From CAUSKK01 sp963533935 (lineage in GTDB: Bacteria; Pseudomonadota; Gammaproteobacteria; Cardiobacteriales; Cardiobacteriaceae): a DNA stretch of 21,150 nt. Made by a program: the position numbers and the translations under genes. Location: contig CAUSQL010000024.1 in NCBI GenBank assembly GCA_963533935.1, positions 1-21,150 of the forward strand, given 5' to 3'. Within the stretch, counting starts at the first letter, position 1. Every line of letters begins with the position of its first letter. The notes below the pieces were generated by a model that worked only from the letters and a program-made list of their open reading frames with translations, ran no database searches and was not told the DNA's origin. Of this stretch, positions 1 to 7,740 are shown one piece after another.

Positions 1-69
1 CGCATGGTGGCGGTGGTGGCCAGCGCCACGGCCATTTATGAACTGCTGGCGCGGCACTTTCCCGATTAA
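1..69 (+). CDS. 3' end of an unidentified protein-coding gene (partial)
   Basis: The frame is open from the first base and ends at TAA (67-69), giving a 22-residue tail that finishes ATAIYELLARHFPD. GC-rich codon use like the neighbouring genes supports real coding. The palindromic repeat begins directly at the stop codon, as it does after other genes here. The fragment is too short to assign a family. It converges on the helicase gene that ends at 192. Confidence 0.55.
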   Translation, partial: RMVAVVASATAIYELLARHFPD

Positions 70-190
70 AATACATACATAGTAAGCGCCCCTATGTTTG
101 TAAATGGGCTTTTACAAACGGACGGGCGCTTTCCCTGTATGTAATTAATGCTCTAAATACATACAGGGGAAGCGCCCCTATGTTGGTAAA
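69..190. repeat. Intergenic palindromic element, copy 1 (one half-arm plus a full palindrome)
   Basis: A lone right arm (about 69-104: ACATACATAGTAAGCGCCCC then TATGTTTGTAAA) is followed after 5 bases by a full palindrome (110-190). The left arm TTTACAAACGGACGGGCGCT reads into CCCTGTATGTAATTA, then a short loop, then the complementary arm ACATACAGGGGAAGCGCCCC. It fills the whole gap between two convergent genes. The loop flanks read AATTA on the left and TAAAT on the right, the reverse of most copies in the window, so this copy is in the opposite orientation. Confidence 0.9.
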
Positions 191-191
191 A

Positions 192-2000
192 CTACTCCAA
201 TGACTGTTCTGCCACTGCCGCCAGCGCCCGGGTGAACTCGTTTTTCTGGCTACTGAGAATTAGCAGATGGCTTTTTGCCCGGGTCAGCGCCACGTAGATG
301 ACCCGCGCCAGCTGTTCCCGCGGCCACTGCTCGCTGACCCGCATTTGCCCGATGCCGCAGACAATCACATGGCTGAATTCCAGGCCCTTGCTGCTGTGCA
401 TGGTGCAGAGGGTGGGCCGGTCGTTCTGCCACTGGTTGCGCTGGCCGGCGTCGATGAAATCCTGATGGGAAATGGCCGCCCGCCGCAGGACGTCGTGGAG
501 CACCTGACCATGGTTCCGACTGAAGCAGAGCACGGCGATTTCCCCCGGCGGCACGCCCGCCCGTAGCCACTGGTTTAAGGTCTTCAGCACCAGCTCATGC
601 TCCGCGTGCAGGCTGGCCACGGCCCGATAGACCGGTTCCAGATTGCTGGCCAGGCCGCCGGCTTCGCCGCTGAGGCAGGGAATGTGGTCGTCGTCGCTGT
701 CGGCGGGGTCGATGAACCTAAAGATGAAATTCTGGGCGTAGCGCTGAATCTCCCGGCTGTTGCGGTAGTTGCGGCGCAGAATTTTCGTGCGGCCCTGGGC
801 CTTGATGTTCACCGAGGACAGGCTGAAATCCAGGCTGCGCCGCTTGGGATAGAGGGTCTGCGCGTCGTCGTAGAGGAACAGCAGCCGCTCCTTTTCCGGT
901 TCCAGCAGGGCCACCAGCAGGCGAATCCAGTCCGCCTCCAGGTCGTGGCCCTCGTCGATGAGCACGGCGCCGTAGCGTTCCGACCAGTAACCGGCGGCCA
1001 GGGTCGCCGCCAGCTGCGGCGGCAGTTCCTCGAAGGTGCCAAACAGGTTGAGGCGATGGCGCCGCTTGAGTTCGCTACAGAGGCCGTGAAAGTGCCACAC
1101 CTCAATGTTTGGCTGGCCCTGCAGCCGTTGCCGCAGCCGCGCCGCCAGCACCTTGTTGTAGCAGACCACCAGCACCGGCGCGGCCGACTCCCGGGCCAGC
1201 TGAAGGGCGCGATGCTGCAGAATCAGGGTCTTACCGGAACCGGCCACGCCGTGAATGACCCGGTGGCCGTCGCCGAGGCTGTGGGCCAGCTGTTCCTGTT
1301 CCAAGTCAAGCAGGCGGATTTCCTCGGGCCATTCCCGGATTAAATCCCGGTCGTCGAAGACCACCTCTTGGCGGTTAATGATGACCTGCGAGACGAGGCC
1401 GGCGCGCACGTGATTAATCTGTTCCGTGCTCAAGGCCAGCGGGAAGCGGTAGGGGAAGAATTCGTCCAGCCGCGCGCGGAAGCTGGCGGCGGCCTGGGCC
1501 GGGTCTAAATCTTCCCGGTAGAGGGTTTTACTCGGTTCTAAAGACTCGTCGATATCGGCGGGCATGCGCGCCCGTTCGCAGTTGCTAAGCACGCAGCCGT
1601 AGCCCCAGGGCAGCAGCAGCTTGCCCTGATACTTGCCGGTGCGGTGCAGCAGCAGCGGGTTGCGTTGCAGGGAGCTGATGAAGGGCAATAGGGTGTCCCG
1701 CGCCTGGGCGATGGGATTGGCTAGAACCGTCTGCGGCCCGCCCTTTTCCAGCTGTAAAAATACCTGTTCCCGGTTGGCTTCAATCAATTTCGTGTGGGGC
1801 CAGCCTTTAATTTCGATGGCCAGCAGGCCGCGCTGGGGGTGAAAAATCAGATAATCCGGATAGCGGATTCGCGGGCCGGGGCTGGGCAGGTCGTACCAGA
1901 CCAGATAGTCGTCATCGAGCTTATTCTTTAATAAATCGTAGAAGCGTCGCTCGCTGGCGGTCATTTTGTCTAATTTGGGGCTATTGAGAAATTGCGCCAT
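192..2000 (-). CDS. NERD-domain UvrD/Rep-like superfamily 1 DNA helicase
   Basis: This 602-residue protein combines an N-terminal nuclease-related NERD domain (about 15-110, with PDY at 48-50 and AIEIKGW at 61-67) with an SF1 helicase core. Walker A is GVAGSGKT (251-258), Walker B is LIDEGHD (347-353), NYRNS at 411-415 is an SF1 helicase motif, motif V is TMHSSKGLEF (533-542) and motif VI is VALTRA (570-575). It is therefore an ATP-driven DNA translocase carrying a possible nuclease, probably in DNA repair or defence against foreign DNA; the exact role is unknown. I chose the ATG at 2000 because GGAG lies 6 bases upstream. The in-frame ATG at 2036 has no ribosome site and lies at the edge of repeat DNA. 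It is transcribed alone and no partner gene is adjacent. Confidence 0.88.
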   Translation of the reverse strand: MAQFLNSPKLDKMTASERRFYDLLKNKLDDDYLVWYDLPSPGPRIRYPDYLIFHPQRGLLAIEIKGWPHTKLIEANREQVFLQLEKGGPQTVLANPIAQARDTLLPFISSLQRNPLLLHRTGKYQGKLLLPWGYGCVLSNCERARMPADIDESLEPSKTLYREDLDPAQAAASFRARLDEFFPYRFPLALSTEQINHVRAGLVSQVIINRQEVVFDDRDLIREWPEEIRLLDLEQEQLAHSLGDGHRVIHGVAGSGKTLILQHRALQLARESAAPVLVVCYNKVLAARLRQRLQGQPNIEVWHFHGLCSELKRRHRLNLFGTFEELPPQLAATLAAGYWSERYGAVLIDEGHDLEADWIRLLVALLEPEKERLLFLYDDAQTLYPKRRSLDFSLSSVNIKAQGRTKILRRNYRNSREIQRYAQNFIFRFIDPADSDDDHIPCLSGEAGGLASNLEPVYRAVASLHAEHELVLKTLNQWLRAGVPPGEIAVLCFSRNHGQVLHDVLRRAAISHQDFIDAGQRNQWQNDRPTLCTMHSSKGLEFSHVIVCGIGQMRVSEQWPREQLARVIYVALTRAKSHLLILSSQKNEFTRALAAVAEQSLE

Positions 2001-2033
2001 GGAATTCTCCAGTGGAAGTTGCAAAATTATAGC

Positions 2034-2231
2034 CATACAAACAGAGGGGCGGTTCTTCTCCCCTCGGTCGCTGGCTTCGCCAGTCGCTGCGCTCAGCGCT
2101 ACGCTCTTCTTCGCTGCGTTGTTCTTCCACCTGACGGTCTCACCGTATCTTTACCGACGTACGGGCGCTTCCCCTGTATGTATTTAGCGCCCTAATTACA
2201 TACAGGAGAAGCGCCCGTCTGTTTGTAATTA
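2034..2231. repeat. Intergenic palindromic element, copy 2, with a long GC-rich cassette
   Basis: The core palindrome is 2150-2231: TTTACCGACGTACGGGCGCT, then CCCCTGTATGTATTTA, loop GCGCCC, TAATTACATACAGGAGAAGC and GCCCGTCTGTTTGTAA. Before it lies an outer arm start (ACAAACAGAGGGGCGG, about 2038-2053) and about 95 bases of cassette rich in GCTGCGCT and TTCTTC motifs, including the hairpin GCTGGCTTCGCCAGT (2080-2094). The region separates the divergent helicase and ppsR genes, so promoters for both must lie in or beside it. I could not pick a convincing -35/-10 pair. Confidence 0.85.
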
Positions 2232-2298
2232 ATCTTCGCCCCCTTTATCCCAGCCTAGCCCAGCGCCATAATTGGCTTTTCAGCCTTTGGAGTACGCC

Positions 2299-3111
2299 AT
2301 GCGCGCCATCTTTTTCGTTTCCGACAGCACCGGCCTGACCACCGAAGCCATGGGTAAGGCCCTGCTCTACCAATTCCCGCAGCAGGAATTCCAATCCTCC
2401 ATGCACTCCTTCGTGGACAGCCGCGAGCGGGCGGAGAAAATCGCCGGCAAGATTAACGCCGCCGCCGCCAGCGGGCCGCGGCCCATCATCTTCGCCTCCA
2501 TCATTAATAAGGAAATCATGGACATCTTCCACAACACGGCGGCGCTGACCATCAGCTTCTTCGACACCTTTCTGCCGGAATTGTCCGCGGTCATCGGCCA
2601 GGCCCCCAGCTATTCCCTCGCCCGCATCCGCGGCATTAACAACCAGCAGAACTACGACGCGCGCATGGAGGCGGTGAATTTTTCCCTCAACCACGACGAC
2701 GGCGTCAGCGACCGGGAATTGCAGAATGCGGACGTGATTCTCATGGGCGTGTCCCGCAGCGGCAAAACCCCCACCTGCCTCTACATGGCCATGCAGTACG
2801 GCCTGCGCGCCGCCAACTACCCGCTGACCGAGGAGGATTTAGAAAGCACCGACCTGCCGGCCATGGTGCGCCCCTATAAAAATAAGCTCTTCGGCCTGAC
2901 TATCCAGCCGGAGCGGCTCCAGGCCATACGCCAGGCGCGGCGGCCCAATTCCGCCTATGCCAAGCTGGAAACCTGCGTCGGCGAGCTGCGCGACGCCCAG
3001 GCCATCTTCCGCACCCATAACATTCCCTTCGCCAACACCACCGATAAGTCCGTGGAAGAGCTGTCCGCCTACATCGTGCAGTTTCTCAAGCTGCAACGGC
3101 GCGGCATTTAA
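2299..3111 (+). CDS. ppsR: Phosphoenolpyruvate synthase regulatory protein (bifunctional kinase/pyrophosphorylase, DUF299)
   Basis: The product (270 residues; the E. coli protein has 277) belongs to the family that inactivates PEP synthase by ADP-dependent phosphorylation of a threonine and reactivates it by Pi-dependent removal of that phosphate. It opens with the family hallmark FFVSDSTGLTTEA (5-17). The P-loop GVSRSGKT (150-157) and the following TCLYMA are intact, as is the conserved NYPLTEED stretch (173-180). It acts in the cytoplasm at the pyruvate/PEP node. I chose the ATG at 2299 because TTTGGAG sits 6 bases upstream; the TTG at 2272 would add nine residues with no family match. No ppsA gene is visible, so the target enzyme must lie elsewhere. 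Confidence 0.93.
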   Translation: MRAIFFVSDSTGLTTEAMGKALLYQFPQQEFQSSMHSFVDSRERAEKIAGKINAAAASGPRPIIFASIINKEIMDIFHNTAALTISFFDTFLPELSAVIGQAPSYSLARIRGINNQQNYDARMEAVNFSLNHDDGVSDRELQNADVILMGVSRSGKTPTCLYMAMQYGLRAANYPLTEEDLESTDLPAMVRPYKNKLFGLTIQPERLQAIRQARRPNSAYAKLETCVGELRDAQAIFRTHNIPFANTTDKSVEELSAYIVQFLKLQRRGI

Positions 3112-3140
3112 ATACACCCGGGCGCTTATCCTGTATTTAT
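3112..3140. repeat. Half-copy of the palindromic element, abutting a start codon
   Basis: The sequence CACCCGGGCGCTTATCCTGT followed by ATTTATA matches the left inner arm (GGGCGCTTCCCCTGTATGTA) with some decay and no partner arm. It occupies the complete gap between the ppsR stop and the next ATG, so the ribosome-binding region of the downstream gene is made of repeat sequence. Confidence 0.6.
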
Positions 3141-4712
3141 ATGACTCCCTTAAACGAACTCCTTGAGGAATACCAGCAATGGCTGGAGCCCTTCTCTGAC
3201 GAGAGCACCCGCAACAACGCCAGCCTGGACTGCACGAGCCTGGTGCGCCAGGTGGCGCCACTCACCGCGCAGCTGGACGGACTGCTGAAGAAGGACGAAC
3301 TGGCCCAGTGGCAGCGCTTTGACTTCGAGGAGAAGCGCTTTCTCCGCAGCCAGAACATTCTGCAGAACAATCTGGCCTGCCTCATCGACTGGCGTTCCAG
3401 CCAGAGCGGCCTGAAGCGGCTGGCCCACTTCATTGCGGCGCTGCTGCGGCTGCACCGCTTCCACAGCGACCGCTGGCCCATTCTCCACGGCCTGGCCACG
3501 GCCAAGGCCCTGACGCGGGTGGAAAACCGCCATTTCCTCTTTCTCCACAAGGGTAACTGCTGGCTGCTCCAGGCCAGCGACGGCGCCGGCCGCACCGCCA
3601 ACCCGGTGCAGATTGAAAACACCCTCTACAACATCGTGCACGGCCAGCACCCGGACAGCAGCGACCTGCCCTTCACCGCCTATTCCTTCGTGCCGGAGCA
3701 GGAGTTTCAGGCGCTAAAGGGACAGCTGCGCCACAGCGAGCACAACCGGGAGCAGCTGGAGCTGGTCAAGGACGCCTGGTTTTCCGTGGCCCTGGAGGAT
3801 TTTCACCAGAACGACCTGCACGACGGCCTCATCGGCGCCGCCTTTAAGGACTACGAGAATTTCTTCAGCTACAAGCCCATCAGCTACTGCTGCAACACGG
3901 TGGACGAGCGCTATTTTCTCCACAGCGAAACCACCTGGGCCAATCCGGAGACCCTGGCGCAGCTGCTACAGCTGACCCAGGACTACTTTGACCGCCAGGA
4001 CTTTGACCGGCGCAATGAACTGCCGGCGGATTTGGCCGCGCGGCGGCTCAGCTGGCAGCTGACGCCGCAGCTGGAAGAGCACATCAATGAATTGCTGGAG
4101 GATTACGAGCGGGAGGCGGACAGCTATTACTGCAGCAACAGCGACCTGTTTTTAACCGACGACGCACGCCACACCCTGGAGCGGGTCGGGGTGCAGCCGC
4201 TGCTGGCCATCGCCTTCCAGTACGCCCAGTGGCGCAATTTGAAGACGATTCGCAGCGTCAATGGGCTGCAGTGGGGGGAATTGAACCAGCGGGTGCAGCT
4301 CACCTCCCGGGAGGCCATCGAGCTGGCCGAGGCCATCGCCGAGGAGGAGGACGACGTTAAGGATTTATGGCAGGACTACGTGGCGGAGTACGAGCGGCGG
4401 CTGGGCAGCGAAAACCCCTACCGCTACCTGCAGGCGCTGGAACTGCTGGCGCGGCAGAAGCACCTGGACATCGACTTCTTCCATAGCAAGCATTACCAGG
4501 AAATTCCCTGCCTTAACATCAGCCATAACTGTGATTTGCCGAGCCTAATCTTCCTGCCCCGCGGCGATAACGCCTTTGCCCTCAGCTACCAGCTGCGGCG
4601 CAACAACATCGGCATTTGGATTACTCACCGGAAGAAGCGCTCCTATGCGGTGCAGCGCTATTGCCGGGAGGTGAAATTCGCCCTGAAGCAGCTGCTACGC
4701 TTGCTGGGCTAA
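3141..4712 (+). CDS. Divergent carnitine/choline acyltransferase-like protein (remote similarity, read by eye)
   Basis: The product is 523 residues, with no signal peptide or membrane segment. No simple motif names it, but its block order follows the carnitine/choline acyltransferase family (PF00755). An N-terminal LEEYQQWLEPF (8-18) resembles the usual opening, and HFLFLHKGNCWLLQ (131-144) resembles the conserved H-(I/V)-V-x-x-(R/K)-G-x-(F/W) strand. NREQLELVKDAWFSVALED (202-220) matches N-x3-L-x2-I-E-x-A-x-F-x-V-x-L-D. YFLHSETTWANPETL (258-272) sits where the catalytic EHS-x-x-DG histidine belongs, making His261 the candidate. FQYAQWRNL plus the RSV and LTSREAIELAEAI region (359-399) and PCLNISHN (456-463), in the place of the LSTSQ strand, complete the series. 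The distance from His261 to NIS (about 200 residues) fits the family. The carnitine-binding residues are not clearly kept, so the substrate is unknown and activity is unproven. The start has no clear Shine-Dalgarno site. Confidence 0.55.
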   Translation: MTPLNELLEEYQQWLEPFSDESTRNNASLDCTSLVRQVAPLTAQLDGLLKKDELAQWQRFDFEEKRFLRSQNILQNNLACLIDWRSSQSGLKRLAHFIAALLRLHRFHSDRWPILHGLATAKALTRVENRHFLFLHKGNCWLLQASDGAGRTANPVQIENTLYNIVHGQHPDSSDLPFTAYSFVPEQEFQALKGQLRHSEHNREQLELVKDAWFSVALEDFHQNDLHDGLIGAAFKDYENFFSYKPISYCCNTVDERYFLHSETTWANPETLAQLLQLTQDYFDRQDFDRRNELPADLAARRLSWQLTPQLEEHINELLEDYEREADSYYCSNSDLFLTDDARHTLERVGVQPLLAIAFQYAQWRNLKTIRSVNGLQWGELNQRVQLTSREAIELAEAIAEEEDDVKDLWQDYVAEYERRLGSENPYRYLQALELLARQKHLDIDFFHSKHYQEIPCLNISHNCDLPSLIFLPRGDNAFALSYQLRRNNIGIWITHRKKRSYAVQRYCREVKFALKQLLRLLG

Positions 4713-5148
4713 GCCAGTCCGCCTTCTTGGTGCTCAGGGTGCTGAACAGCTCCGGCCGGCACAGGTACACGTGTTTTTCGTCCTGCATGCCGTAGCGCTG
4801 GCTGGCCTGGTTGTAGGCGAGCACCTGGAAGGAATGGCCATCGACGCTGAAGCGCAGCGGCAGGGGTGGCAGCTGGGAGATGAATTCGTCGCGGCCGTAG
4901 CGCTGGTCGCAGTGATAGACCAGCCGCTCCAGTAGCCGCTCCAGCAGCTCTTGGTCGATTTCCTCCCCGTCCAAAAGCCAGCGGTCGCCTTGTTTATTCA
5001 GGGCTAAATGCCAGTCGCCATTGTCGATGGTGATGTTTTGCACCTGCCAGCGGAAATTAATGAGGCTGGTGCGCGGCGGCCAGCAGATGAGCGTCAGGTT
5101 AATGGTGCAGAGCAGGGCCAGCAGCCCGCCGTAGTACTTTTTCTTCAT
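4621..5148 (-). CDS. Small membrane-anchored or exported protein, unknown function (weak DUF4340-like look)
   Basis: The product has 175 residues. Residues 1-24 (MKKKYYGGLLALLCTINLTL and on) form a basic start plus hydrophobic stretch, either an uncleaved anchor or a signal. The body contains QNITIDNGDWHLALNKQGDR (37-56), then LLDGEEIDQELLERLLERL (58-76), and later FQVLAYNQASQRYGMQDEKH (107-126). This pattern of short beta strands followed by an acidic helix resembles DUF4340-type periplasmic domains, but I would not assign it. The last 30 or so codons lie antisense inside the 3' end of the acyltransferase-like gene (92-base overlap), and this serine/alanine-rich tail is probably dispensable. 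GAGG lies too far upstream (about 13 bases) to be a strong ribosome site. Confidence 0.6.
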   Translation of the reverse strand: MKKKYYGGLLALLCTINLTLICWPPRTSLINFRWQVQNITIDNGDWHLALNKQGDRWLLDGEEIDQELLERLLERLVYHCDQRYGRDEFISQLPPLPLRFSVDGHSFQVLAYNQASQRYGMQDEKHVYLCRPELFSTLSTKKADWLSPASVAAASGRISPPGNSAAPHRSASSGE

Positions 5149-5179
5149 GGGGGAATTTTATCCTCTTGCCGGAACTTTT

Positions 5180-5214
5180 AAATACATGGAAGCGCTTCCC
5201 CTGCATGTATTTTG
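5180..5214. repeat. Shortened palindromic element (outer ends lost)
   Basis: AATACATGGAAGCGCTTCCC followed by CTGCATGTATTT joins two inner arms directly at GCGC. The outer TTTACAAAC/GTTTGTAAA segments are missing. The junction is the same point at which other copies carry inserted cassettes. It lies between the divergent 4621-5148 gene and gshA. Confidence 0.7.
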
Positions 5215-5278
5215 GCCTTTAGGTAACTAAATTCGGCGGATGGGCTATAGTGAATCCCTTTAATAATCGGGAGGAACC

Positions 5279-6778
5279 ATGGAATACGGACAATTCACCC
5301 TGCGCGGCGGCCTCATCGGCATCGAACGGGAATGCCTGCGCTGCGACGGCAACGGCCAGCTGGCCCGCAGCCGCCACCCGCGCGCCCTCGGCAGCGCCTA
5401 CAGCCACCCGAACATCACCATTGACTATGGCGAAGCCCTGCTGGAGCTGGTAACCGACGCCAGCGCCGGCGTGGAACGGGCCTACGACCAACTGAAGGCG
5501 CTGCACCAATTCTGCGCCCAGCACATCGGCGACGAGCTGCTGTGGCCCGCCTCCATGCCCTGCCGGCTGCCGGCGGAGGAGGACATAGAAATCGGCCACT
5601 TCGGCAGCAGCAATTCCGGCCGGATTCGCCGTCTCTACCGCATTGGCCTGGCCCACCGCTACGGCCGGCCCATGCAGATGATTGCCGGCATTCACTACAA
5701 CTATTCACCGCCGGCGGAACTATTTAAAGAATTGGCCCAGCTGGAGGGGGTGGAGGACAACTGCGCCTTCCGCAACCAGCGCTTCATGGGCCAGCTGCGC
5801 AGCCTGCAACGGATTTCCTGGCTCGTCTGCTATCTCTACGGCGCCTCGCCGGTGGTAGACCGCAGCTTTACGCCGGCCCAGGGGCGGCTGAACCGCTTCA
5901 GCGAATCCACCCTGGGCTGGGAGCACGCCACCACCCTGCGCATGAGCAATCTCGGCTACCAGAACAAGGTGGATTTCGCCGTCAGCTTCGACAATCTGGA
6001 AAGCTACGTGAACGATTTAATCAGTGCGGTAATGACGCCGGCGCCGGCCTACGAATATCTGGGCCTAAAGAATCCCGACGGTTCCTACAAGCAGATTAGC
6101 GTGAACATTCTGCAAATTGAAAACGAGTACTACACCGCCGCGCGGCCGAAGCAGGTGGGCCGCCGCGGTGAGCTGCCCAGCGTCGCTCTGCGCAACCGCG
6201 GCATCGGCTACGTGGAGCTGCGGCTGCTGGACGTGAACCCCTACGACCCCTGCGGCATCAGCATTGAGCAAATGCGGGTCATCGAGGCGCTCATGCTGTG
6301 GGCCTTTCTAAATCCGACGCCGGCCTTCGGCAGCCGCGACCTCAACGAGCAGAACACCAACCGGCTGCGCACCGCCTGCTGCGGCCTGCGGCCGGACATC
6401 GAGCTGTACGACCGGGGCCACCGGCGGCCCATTCGCGAGTGGGCGCAGGCGCTGCTGCGGCAGATTCTGCCGGTGGCCGAGGCGCTGGGCGAGCAGCACC
6501 AGGTGGCGGTGGAAGCGCTGCTGAAGCGGGAGGAATTGCCGAGCCAGCGGCTGCTGCGGGAGTTGCAGGGCCAGGAATTCATCGACTGGGGCCTGCATCT
6601 GGCGCGGCAATACCGGCAGCAGTTCCAGGAACCGCTGTTTTCGGACAAGGAGGAAAAGCTCAAGGCGCTGGCGGCCCAGTCGCTGCGGGACTTTGAAGCG
6701 GCGGAGGCGGCGGCCCAGCACCAGGAGCCCTTCGACGAGTACCTACGGCACTATTTCAAACAGCTGGAAGAGGTCTGA
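5279..6778 (+). CDS. gshA: Glutamate-cysteine ligase (gamma-glutamylcysteine synthetase)
   Basis: GshA joins L-glutamate to L-cysteine using ATP, the first and limiting step of glutathione synthesis in the cytoplasm. The product (499 residues) is of the proteobacterial type (PF04262): LIGIERECLR (12-21) carries the metal/ATP-binding glutamates, SHPNITIDYGEALLELVTDA follows at about 42-61, and GIHYNYSPP (near 140) and NEYYTAARPK with RGIGYVELRLLDVNPY further on are all typical. Length is close to the E. coli enzyme. The start is decided by GGGAGGAACC directly before the ATG. A possible -10 TATAGT lies at 5246-5251 without a good -35. No gshB is nearby. It is apparently a single-gene unit, since repeat DNA flanks both sides. 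Confidence 0.95.
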   Translation: MEYGQFTLRGGLIGIERECLRCDGNGQLARSRHPRALGSAYSHPNITIDYGEALLELVTDASAGVERAYDQLKALHQFCAQHIGDELLWPASMPCRLPAEEDIEIGHFGSSNSGRIRRLYRIGLAHRYGRPMQMIAGIHYNYSPPAELFKELAQLEGVEDNCAFRNQRFMGQLRSLQRISWLVCYLYGASPVVDRSFTPAQGRLNRFSESTLGWEHATTLRMSNLGYQNKVDFAVSFDNLESYVNDLISAVMTPAPAYEYLGLKNPDGSYKQISVNILQIENEYYTAARPKQVGRRGELPSVALRNRGIGYVELRLLDVNPYDPCGISIEQMRVIEALMLWAFLNPTPAFGSRDLNEQNTNRLRTACCGLRPDIELYDRGHRRPIREWAQALLRQILPVAEALGEQHQVAVEALLKREELPSQRLLRELQGQEFIDWGLHLARQYRQQFQEPLFSDKEEKLKALAAQSLRDFEAAEAAAQHQEPFDEYLRHYFKQLEEV

Positions 6779-6815
6779 TTTACATACAGCCAAAGCGCCC
6801 GTCCGTCGGTATAAA
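6779..6815. repeat. Half-copy of the palindromic element after gshA
   Basis: TTACATACAGCCAAAGCGCC followed by CGTCCGTCGGTATAAAT is one right arm of the element without its partner. It starts one base after the gshA stop codon. It marks the boundary between ordinary chromosome and the AT-rich island. Confidence 0.75.
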
Positions 6816-7221
6816 TGTATTCCCAGTGATGAAAGCGGCACGGAACCCCGCGACTGCTGGCCTAGGCTGGGGCGCGCCGCCGGGCGGAGAATTACGCCGC
6901 CATTGCGTTGGAAATCAAAGAGAAGTTAATTTTAAAAAACATAGAATTGAATCTTTATTAACAGGTAAATCAATTGCTAATGTTGCAATCAAGATAATGT
7001 ATTAATCAGCTATGTAGAAAATAGCGGTTGGCAGTATGTACGAGCAAGCATTAATAGCAAATGTGAAATACAAAGATGATTTTGATGTAGTTAATTTTAT
7101 GCATTAAGTTATGAAATAGTTTTCATATTTATTCATTTATAATGACAGAAAGAAGTTGTATATGTATTAAAGCTAGATTTGAATCAATAAATACTTTTTA
7201 TATTTACAAAGGAATTAATTC
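6816..7221. other. AT-rich non-genic stretch with possible gene debris
   Basis: Composition changes abruptly from GC-rich to strongly AT-rich at about 6900. No convincing intact gene is present. A 58-codon frame (6829-7005) spans the break. In another frame an open fragment (6866-6961) encodes RRRAENYAAIALEIKEKL and on to LNLY, which looks like the C-terminus of a longer protein with no start. Both could be remnants of a transferred gene. The AT-rich end (about 7140-7210) should hold the promoter of the next gene, with several TATA-like strings but no single clear choice. Confidence 0.4.
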
Positions 7222-7740
7222 ATGAATAGTATTAAAACCCACATAGATAGTAAACAGTTTACTAATTTTTTCGACCAAAGATACATAAAAACATTAGATG
7301 AAATTAGAAAAAGTGGAGCTTATCCTAGATATACAATAAATATATCAAACATAGAATATCTACTAAGAGATGATGAAGATGATTCACCCTATGGTGAGCG
7401 TGAATATTATCGTCTTAACAGTTGCTACAAAATAGATAATAATTTACTTATTTTAATTCCATTGCCATCGGGTCCTCTTGATTCTGATGATCCTTATTTA
7501 CTTAATAAATATATCCTTTTTACAAAAAAATTCGTTGCTAAGGTTATGATGGATGGTAAGGAATCTATTGTTGTAGATATATCTGGGAATAAGATACATC
7601 CGACTGATAATGATATAGAAGAAATAAAAGATATTATCTTTAAATTCATTAATAGCGGAGAACTTACTACGGAATTCATGGGAGTTGAATTAATTATGAA
7701 TAGAAATCAAACAAATTTTACTATTTTAGGAATGGAATAA
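7222..7740 (+). CDS. AT-rich orphan gene, unknown function (possible immunity protein)
   Basis: The product has 172 residues, is acidic and soluble, and has no signal peptide or membrane segment. AAAGGA (7208-7213) lies 8 bases before the ATG, so the start is well supported. It is rich in Ile, Asp, Asn and Tyr, with stretches such as YLLRDDEDDSPYGEREYYRL (46-65) and, further on, VVDISGNKIHPTDND. I recognise no family. Codon use (AGA, ATA and TTA common) is entirely unlike every neighbour and points to horizontal transfer. A small acidic AT-rich orphan flanked by decayed fragments is typical of immunity genes left behind from polymorphic-toxin or contact-inhibition loci, but no toxin is visible and that role is only an inference. 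Confidence 0.7.
   Translation: MNSIKTHIDSKQFTNFFDQRYIKTLDEIRKSGAYPRYTINISNIEYLLRDDEDDSPYGEREYYRLNSCYKIDNNLLILIPLPSGPLDSDDPYLLNKYILFTKKFVAKVMMDGKESIVVDISGNKIHPTDNDIEEIKDIIFKFINSGELTTEFMGVELIMNRNQTNFTILGME

Noticed and set aside
69..190. CRISPR array
   Set aside because: The repeats are palindromes with variable loops and no regular spacers, occur scattered between genes, and no cas genes are present.
597..1343. 248-codon plus-strand frame
   Set aside because: It is a shadow of the helicase gene; high GC produces long antisense frames. It has no recognisable domain and no ribosome site.
1966..2195. Plus-strand frames of 67-73 codons ending in the repeat
   Set aside because: They cross the helicase start antisense and end in repeat-derived peptides (GASPVC-like) that recur wherever a frame runs into the element.
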